Below, piece by piece: positions 20,952-29,900 of a stretch of 64,000 nt of DNA. Every line of letters starts with the position of its first letter. The stretch's first letter is position 1. A program made the translations under genes and the position numbers. The notes under the pieces are model-generated. The model had not been told where the DNA came from. It did no database searches and was given only the letters and a program-made list of their open reading frames with translations. This DNA comes from Tridacna crocea (Eukaryota > Mollusca > Bivalvia > Cardiida > Cardiidae), in NCBI GenBank assembly GCA_943736015.1, contig OX031061.1:65168192-65232191 (forward strand), given 5' to 3'.

Positions 20952-23900
20952 CTGTCAACAGAAGAAATAAACCTTTTACCACATAATCCCAAATTTAATA
21001 GCCATGTTGAAGAGGGTTTTTGAAACCACTCTGGGAAAAGGAGAAAATGCTGGTAACTAGCATTTTGTCCTTTTCCCACAATGGTTTTCAATCCTACCAA
21101 AGACAGAAATCATCATTTGAGCTATATTTTTACAATCATCAACTACTGCATTTAAATTGGCAGAGTCCAAAATCTTGGAATGAGGGCCATTCCCAATATT
21201 ACATTGGTCCTGATAAGGGGGTTACTTGGTTTTTATCCTTGACTGTCTTGCATCTTAAAGATATTCTTTTCAGATAACATCTCAATTAAATCTGATATTT
21301 TTTTTTACAAATCAACTACATGCTTTTTTCTGATGACTGGAAACAAAATTTTGCCTTGGAATTTTATGGACTCCTAATATATTTAAAACAGATCAAATTA
21401 TATTTCTCGCAACATCCCCAGGGGAATCAGTGATAAAAGCAAAGGAACACAGGTAAAAGGACCAATGTGTTTGTTGGTTACCTTTAGTCTTTATCTGGCA
21501 AGGGAGATAATTTTACTTACAAGAAAGGGTAAAAATCTAAAGCCTTAAAGGCTTAAATGAATAAGCATCCAGGTGTCAGAAATTTATAGACTTAAGAAAG
21601 GCAGGTTGGTTGTATTGGGGTTTAATGCCACTTTAACAGCTAAGGTCATATCATGGCGGTTGGTGACGCACATGTGTTTCCTGGCTTTCTCACACCAGTA
21701 CTAACACAACTTTCTTTCCAAAGCCACCAGCTACTTTTCTCGCATGCTTCAGCAGAGATGAGAGACAAAATAAGTGGGAAAGAAATTTTGCCTCAACCGG
21801 GTATCAAACTCACAACCACCAGGTCATGAGTCCGACACGCTGACCACTGAGCCACCCGGGCTGGCACTTAAAAAAAGTATGAACTTAAAACCTATATTTG
21901 AGCCATGCTGTGTTATTACATCTGCAAAAAGCTTCAACCCATTTCAGTCTGTGCAGGCTGACATTGGTTGAAGCTTTTTGCTTGGTCAATTTTCTGCTGT
22001 TCAAATGACCTTTCTACCCCATGGATTTGACCTGTTCTTAAACAAAATGAGTTTTATAGATCCATAATTATGTGATCACTTGCCAGGGATAATGCATCAC
22101 ATAATTCCCCTTTTTTCCAGAGCACATTGTATTTTTAGGGTTGATACAGTCTCATAGGGATCCATCCACTCTTCATTAGGGGAAATATGATATGATAAAT
22201 AAAATGTTTAAAAACTAGAATTGTGACAATGAAGACAATTGCCCCCACAGACACCTTGTTACTAAAGCACCACAATCAGGGAATAGCAATGATTTTCAAA
22301 ATAGAGTTTGTGACCTTTGACCTTTTACCTATATGATCCTAAAATGACAGGACACCACCTTTGGTTATTACTTGTATAAAGTTTCAGGATCCTAGGTTAA
22401 AAAGCTATGGACTTAGAGCACTGAAAGTATTTTCAAAATTCACATGTGTGACCTTGACCTTTCACTGGTATGATTCAGAAACAGTAGGGCATGGCTTTGG
22501 GTCATGAGCAACATTTGTATAAAGTTTCAGAGTTCTTGGTCAAAAACTTATTCCATTAGAGCACCAAAACTATTTTCAAAGAAAGTTCACATGTGGCCTT
22601 CACTTTTGATTAAAAAACAACAACAACAAAAACAATAGGGCACCGCCTTCGGTCATGAGCAACGTGTACTTGTATCAAGTTTCAAGGTCCGAGGTCAAAC
22701 GGCTTGTGAGTTTCAGCACGGAAACGAAAACATTGACGGACGGAAGGGACAGGTATGGTGAAAGGGACAGGTATGGTGAGACCAATATACCCGCTGTACT
22801 TCTTAGGTAGGGGACAGGGATGGAATAAGAATATGAAGTCTGACCTGCAGGACAAAAATCAACACCCAGGCAGTTAGGACATACTCCTTGTTTGTTTCAA
22901 TTATAGACCAGACGGCTTCATAACACCCCTGCAAACAGAAAACAAGAGAATCGCATACATATCACATCGCTGGACTTCAAGTGCTTTAAGAATTAACCCT
23001 TTACCGCACAATGCCGACTTTTAACGTCCCTAGAAAATAAGCCTTTGAAAACATTGTTGGAAAAGGAGAAAATGCTGATAACCAATCCCTGCAAAAGGAA
23101 AGCAAGAGCGTCGTATACGTGTGACAACTCTTGACTTCAAGCGCTGGATTTTCAGTTGAAAATCTATCCTTTATTGTACATGGCCGACTTTTAGCGACCC
23201 TAGAAAGTAAGCCATTGAAACATTGTGAGAACGGGAATAAATGCTGGTTACCAGCATTTTCTTCCTTTCTCACAATGTTTTCTACCCTTTGAAAGAAAAA
23301 TGGCACCATTTGAGCAAGATTAAATTGTCGTCCTGCAAATACCTTCAGTTTGGTCAAGGCCAAAAATTTTGTCTTCTGATAAAAAGTTTATTAAAGTCGA
23401 AAATTGGACCTAACTGTGTCAAAAATATTTTGATGATTACCTGAAGCTGTTTTACGACTTCCTCTTTTGATAGATATTAATATGTCCAAGTTTGAATTAA
23501 ATATCTTCAATAACAACAAAGATATTGTGAATCTTGTGTAAGGCACCATTTTTGTAAATTCGGGGGACACATGGATTGGCGCACTCACCTTTGCGATATT
23601 ACTGAAATAATGTTGAATGCGGTTTAAAAGAATACACAAACAAAGGTCAGGATTAGATTGCAAACAAGCATTTTCTCTTTTTTATTCACTAACCAATGAA
23701 ATGTTCTAAGGCCCCTAACTCTCAGAGGACGGTAGTTGCCGAGATTGGCCGAATAGTCTTTACGAAAACGTCGATTTTACACGATATTTACCGATGAGTA
23801 AAGAGTCATTATCTTTGAAGTACTCTATCATGCGGTTTTGGCCAAATTAATTTTACCCTTTACCAAACAATCCATGGTTTTTACTACCCTTAGATAGAAG

Positions 23901-26900
23901 TCTTTTGAAAACATTGTGGGAAGAGGAGAAAATGCTGGTAACCAGCATTTTCTCCGTTTCCCACCATGTTTTCTGTCCTGCATGAAACAAAGTTCAATTT
24001 TTGAGTTACATTTATTTGCCGTCTGCCAGTTCTTTCAATTTGGACCAGTCTAAAGTTTTGTCGTTTGGTAAAGGATTAAGGATAAACTGAGCAGGTTTAA
24101 CTCGTGCTTTACATGTTGATGTTTTCACAAGACATACATGCAGGTTTAAAAAAAACTATTTCAGTTTGTCCCAGGCTGTTGTAAGAAAAACATGTATAAG
24201 AAACATGCTGAATGCGAGAAGAGAAAACTGTCTAAATGGCAGGTATGTTAACTTTATTTTTAGCTCTACTGGTTCATGGCCAGAAGAGCTTATGTCATGG
24301 CGTGGTTTCCGTCGTCTGTCCGTCGACCTGTCCTTTCCTTAGTGTTTTTCTTCTTTACGCGATAAAGCTAGCATTTGTGGTCAGATTTCCATGAAACTTG
24401 CATAGTTTGTTTATGTCATCAATATCTTGAATCCCATTGATTTTGAAAAAAAAAAAAAAAAAAAAAAAATCAACAAACAGTATAGTAAAAGTAGCCATTT
24501 CAAGTTGGAAATTTTCATTTCTTGTTTACGCGATAAAGTCTGCATTTGTCATCAAAGTTTTGTGAAACTTGCACAGTTTATCTCATTAGTAGCTTTATCC
24601 CTATTGATTTTGAAAAAAAAATTCCAACAAACAGTGTTGGAAAAATATCCATTTCAAGTTGAAATTTCAATTTCTTCTTTAACCCATTACCACCAATCCC
24701 TACTTTTAACGACCCTGAGAAACAAGCCTTTAGAAAACATTGTGGGTACAGAAGGAAATGCAGGTAACCAGCATTTTCTCCTTTTCCCACAATGTTTTCT
24801 ACCCTTAACAAAACAAATTTAAAATTTTCTGTCACTTTTATTTTGTCGTCTGTAAATGCTTTCAATTTAGACGAACCTAAAATTTTGTTGTTTGGTAATC
24901 AGTTAAGCAATGAAGTCAGCATTTTTTGTTTTAATCTTTGTATTTTTTTCTGTTTGCATCATGAATTTATAATTTAATGTAAAGAAACAGCATAGGAAAG
25001 TATATTAATTTCTTTCCACGTTTAATCATATATTTATACCCCTGCGAAACGAATGTTTTCGAGGGTATACTTGAATCTAGAAGGACTCGATCTGGGTTTT
25101 TTTTTGTATCATGTAAGTAGATATAGACATGGGGTCGATATTACCGTGTTCGAATTAAGGTTCAATTACAAATTCAATTTTATTCAATTTTGTCATGAAA
25201 TGTTCCAAACACAGCTAAATGAATACATTCTTCGATGATGCTACAGATTATAACCATAATCAATCCGTTTACCAAATACAGATCGAGATGTCGAACAAAT
25301 TGGGGTCAATTCTGCAGGTCGGACACGACCGTGTAACTGGGACACCACTCTATTTTGCATTCGACAACTAGTGTGAAACTCTAATCAAAAAGGAAAAAAA
25401 AAATAAAAAGAGCGCAGGTCTCACCGTTTGATAGTTTGACGACGATTCTGTTGGGTTAACAGCGCAGGAGAAGTCCCCGGGTGGTTTCTCATGAAATTTA
25501 CAACAAAGCAAGGGCGTTTTCAGTGTGAACCACCATCCTTCTTGATACAGTCGACGGTTCCAGACCGCCGAGGTCTCGAAGTCTGTATAATCGTCCACTC
25601 CACAGCAGTTCAGCTGATAATTATAATAATACTGATAATAATAATGATTATAATAATAGCATTAATATTAACGATAATGATTATGATTGATAATAGAAAT
25701 AATTATCATTGTAAACAACAACAACAACCGCCGATGTTTCTAAGTCTTTGTAGTAATTGTCTACTCCTTAGCAGTTCAGCTAGTGATTATGATAAGAATA
25801 ATAATTATAGTGATAATGAGTACAATAATAATGATAATATGAATAATAATTATAGTAATAATAAACAGTAGTACTAATAATGATGTTGAAGATAATGATG
25901 ATTGAAAATATAAATTAATAATTATAAAATAATAATAATGATAGGGATGATGATGATGATGATAGTAATGATGATGATGACCGTGTCCTTTTAGCGTGTT
26001 GCAGACCATATCGTCAGCTTACTTCAAAAACCTCGTAACTACAGCTTGTTTCAAGCAGTAGTTACGAGGTTTTTGAAGTAAACCGACGTTATGCTGTAAA
26101 CTTACCGTGATCATTAGGATATTCCAAGACTGGGTAAGGGTGTCAGTGCCATTAAAACCACTGTAGTTGTCTCGTAACTGCTTCTGCAGCATTATTTTCA
26201 GAGCCGACGAGGTTTTTGAAGTAAACCGACGTTATGCTGTAAACTTACCGTGATCATTAGGATATTCCAAGACTGTGTAAGGGTGTCAGTGCCATTAAAA
26301 CCACTGTAGTTGTCTCGTAACTGCTTCTGCAGCATTGTTTTCAGAGCCGAGTCAATCTAAAGGAGAAAACAGATGGATTTTAAAATTTTGAAATGGTTTT
26401 GAGGGTCGAAACAGTTTAGATAGGAAAGGGAGATTTACATTGGAAATTAATATAAGGTTCGTGTAAATATAAATATGAAAACAGACTACACGTAATTCGG
26501 AATTGAAATTTCAATGGCAGATTTTCATCTTTACAAAAATTTCCATACTTTTGAATGGTATGATGTACATTCAATGCTGTTAAACGTTTGCTTTGTTTAT
26601 TTTTGGGCTTTATTGTCACTTTAAGGACAGTATTGACGTTACGGCTCTTATATTTTACATGCATACTGTTGAATTTTAGAAAAGAGTAGTACTGTAAATG
26701 CTCGATAAATATAATCCCGCTATTTAAAGTCAACACAAAGCTCAAAAGTAAACAAAAAGGGTGTTTGAGTGCATTTAAGTTTGTATCTTACCATTTAAAA
26801 ATTGTTTTCAAAACTTGGTTAAAAGCTGCAAGGTGGCTGTGTCTATTGTTTAGTTTTGCCTGATCTTTTTTTCTGCCAGGGACTACCACATAGCCAGACC

Positions 26901-29900
26901 ACACGATAACAAACTGTTATCTCCACAATAAATTTCAATACTTTTAAATGACACTTGCTTTGATAAGTTGGCCTTTACTTGGCTTTTAAATTACCGATGT
27001 TGAGTGCCAGTAGCTCAGTCGGTAGCGTATGAGACTTGACAACAGGGGGTCGTGAGTTCGCTCCCCAGCTCGGCCAAATTTCTTTCCATGGATTGATGAT
27101 AGTCATTGCGACAGGATTCATTCCTCTCTCACCGCTGATCGTTGTTTCGACGATGGATGGCCCGGATACGCGATAACAAACTGTCATTACAACAATATTT
27201 TCCTCGTTTTTAAATGGTATGATTTAGATTTAAATGTAATAAGACACTTGCTTTAATATTTTGGCCTTTAAGTTATCGATGATCTACTAGTGAACATAAA
27301 CATTAAAAGTACCTACCATTCCTCGTTGAACGCACATCACCAGTAAAACTGCATACTGGATAAGAATGATTAATCCAAGAAGCAAGCTGTACTGAAAGGA
27401 GAAAGGAGAATAAGGTAGAAATGTGAATACATACTTTCATGTCAACTCTTATTCAGTATTTCGGCCGGATGCCTTTTTCAAGAAAAGACGCTTAACTTTC
27501 ACTGTTACTACATTTAAACAGTCCACAAACTGTCATAATGGACTGTTAAAATGTTGTAACAGTAAAAGTTTAATGTTTTTTTTTAAAGGTCTCTAGCCGA
27601 AATAATGAATAAGAGTTGACATAAAAGTATGTGTTTCATTTATTCCATATGGAATTAAAATGAATATAGAAATGTGAATGAATTATGCTCTTGGAAAATG
27701 GGGTTAGATACGTCTGCAAAAAGCATCTACTCATGTCAGCCTGCGCGGATTGCACAGGCTGATATGAGTAGATACTATTTGCGTTTGGTAAATTTAATTT
27801 TCTACGAGTCGATATACTATTTGCGTTTGGTAAATTTAATTTTCTACGAGTCGATATACTATTTGCGTTTGGTAAATTTAATTTTCTACGAGTCGATATA
27901 CTATTTGCGTTTGGTAAATTTAATTTTCTGCGTGTCCTTGCACCATTCTATAACATGATTCGGGCTGCTAAGAATGAGTACTGAAAAGTGTATAGAGGTT
28001 TTATTTATCATCATTAGCACCATCCTCATCATCATCATCATCATCACAGAAGAAACCCCTAAGTGACAAGCGCTGTAACTTACCGACTGAGCTACTGTTC
28101 TACTAGGCAATGGCAAATTGATCTGACTGCAACACATTTTCAGAGATTTAAAGAAAAACTCCCTAAACACAATCAAAATTTCTCCCAAATCATTAGAATT
28201 ATTCATTGACAGAAAAAAATACAACCCTAACGCCAAACATGCAAAATAGAAAACCACACAAATGTCTTCATGGGGCTTTTTTTCAACAGAACTCTTTGAT
28301 CTTTGAGGCAGTTTCAAGTGATACAAGTCTCTTTTAGTTATACAGTACGTGTAACCCTGTCACGCAATTTGCTAATTATACACAATAGATGGAAAAAGAA
28401 GTATTTCACACAAACTTAAACAAATTCATCCCAAGGACAGTGGGGGTTCTGTGTGGTTCCGTGGTAAAGTGTAGGAATAGCGACCTGGATGCTGCCGGTG
28501 TAATGCATAAAAATGACCCTCCCTCCACCCCCCCCCCCCCCAACACACACACACACACCCACACACACACACACAAAATGACCCATGGGTCATCTCTCTA
28601 CTTGGTGGAATGACCTGGGTGATTATTCTACGTAGAGAAATAACCCTGTGGGTTCATTTTTCTACGTAGAATAATGACCCTGGGGTTATTTCTCTACGTA
28701 GCATAATGACCGCGGTCATTCGTCTACTTAAAGAAATGACCTATGGGTCATTTTGTAGGGGAAGGTAATTTCTTTGCAGTACACCGGCTCTAGCTTCACT
28801 GGCTCCACTGGGCCCCTCTCACTAGTGCCCTTGTGTAAGACGCTTCAGTGCCTCGGCCTAGTACTGATGAAACCTAGGAAAACATGTATAAGTGAGCTGA
28901 CCCCGTGATGTGACTGAATAATGTTGAAAGCAGTGTAAAACACCATTTTACCAAACAAACAAACCTTAAGACAGTGCGTACAATAAATGATACCTTCTGA
29001 GGAACAGTGCAGATAGAGATTCTATTCGGTCTGATTTTCGATAGATAAAAATTGTAAGATTTTTCTGACCAAAACGTTCCCCCATAGCTGCGCTACATGG
29101 GCTATTTGAATTAATGTAAAAATATGGCAACTTAAGTAATGTACACACAAAACATATTGAAACATTGAAGTGGATGTGAGTATACTTATGATTACAAATA
29201 TTGAAGTGGATGGAATTATACTTACGGTTAGAGATAAACAGAAAACGTCCATTTTGGCCCCGGCGATCCCTAGAGCAAGGACTACCACTGACCCCAGACC
29301 GACGAACAATAACGTCAGAGATAATGTTGCCAGGACGGCCGCTAAAAATAAACAAAGTTCTTGTATAAGTTGTCTGATGTTTTTGCAAAAGGTTTTGGCC
29401 GAGGTCAGCTTGCACATTCCACATTGTATAGCGTTTAACACCGTTTTTAACATTATCTAACTTATATGGCGGCTTGTGCGCCTGTCCATGCTTTCCTGGA
29501 GTTTCTATTACAAGTACCCCCGTACAAAATTCTTGCCAAACTACTGGCTGCTTTCTCATGTAACCATCGTCGAAATAACAGAGGTGAGAAAGGAATGAAT
29601 CCTGTCGCAATGACTATCATCAATCCTGGGAAAAAAATTGGCCGAGCCAGGGATCGAACCCACGACCCCATGTTCTCAGGTCTTGTACGCGACCGACTTA
29701 GCTACTGCAACTAGGCTCTCAATCCGTTAAGGATCTTAAATTTTGTCTTGTAATCAAGAATTAGTGAAAATTCAATTCAGTTACTTCGTGACTTTCATCT
29801 CGTGCTTCGGCATATATATTATTATCATGTTTCGTTAAGGGGTCGTTTTTTTCTTTTCTTTTTTATTAACTTATCCTCTTACTACAGAATCCTTACTTTT

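Noticed and set aside
22905..22960. Plus-strand mini-exon after ATTATAG
   Set aside because: The same bases code for the tetraspanin GCYEAV exon on the minus strand, which fits far better.
23391..23663. Minus-strand frame with IYKNGALHKIHNIFVVIEDI, first taken for the tetraspanin loop end
   Set aside because: It stops soon after and lacks the conserved Cys. The exon at 22845-22928 (GCYEAV) fits phase, cysteine and TM4.
27901..28326. 141-codon minus-strand ORF
   Set aside because: Includes an (ATC)n run and tRNA-like repeat text, with no splice or domain support; it sits in a tetraspanin intron.
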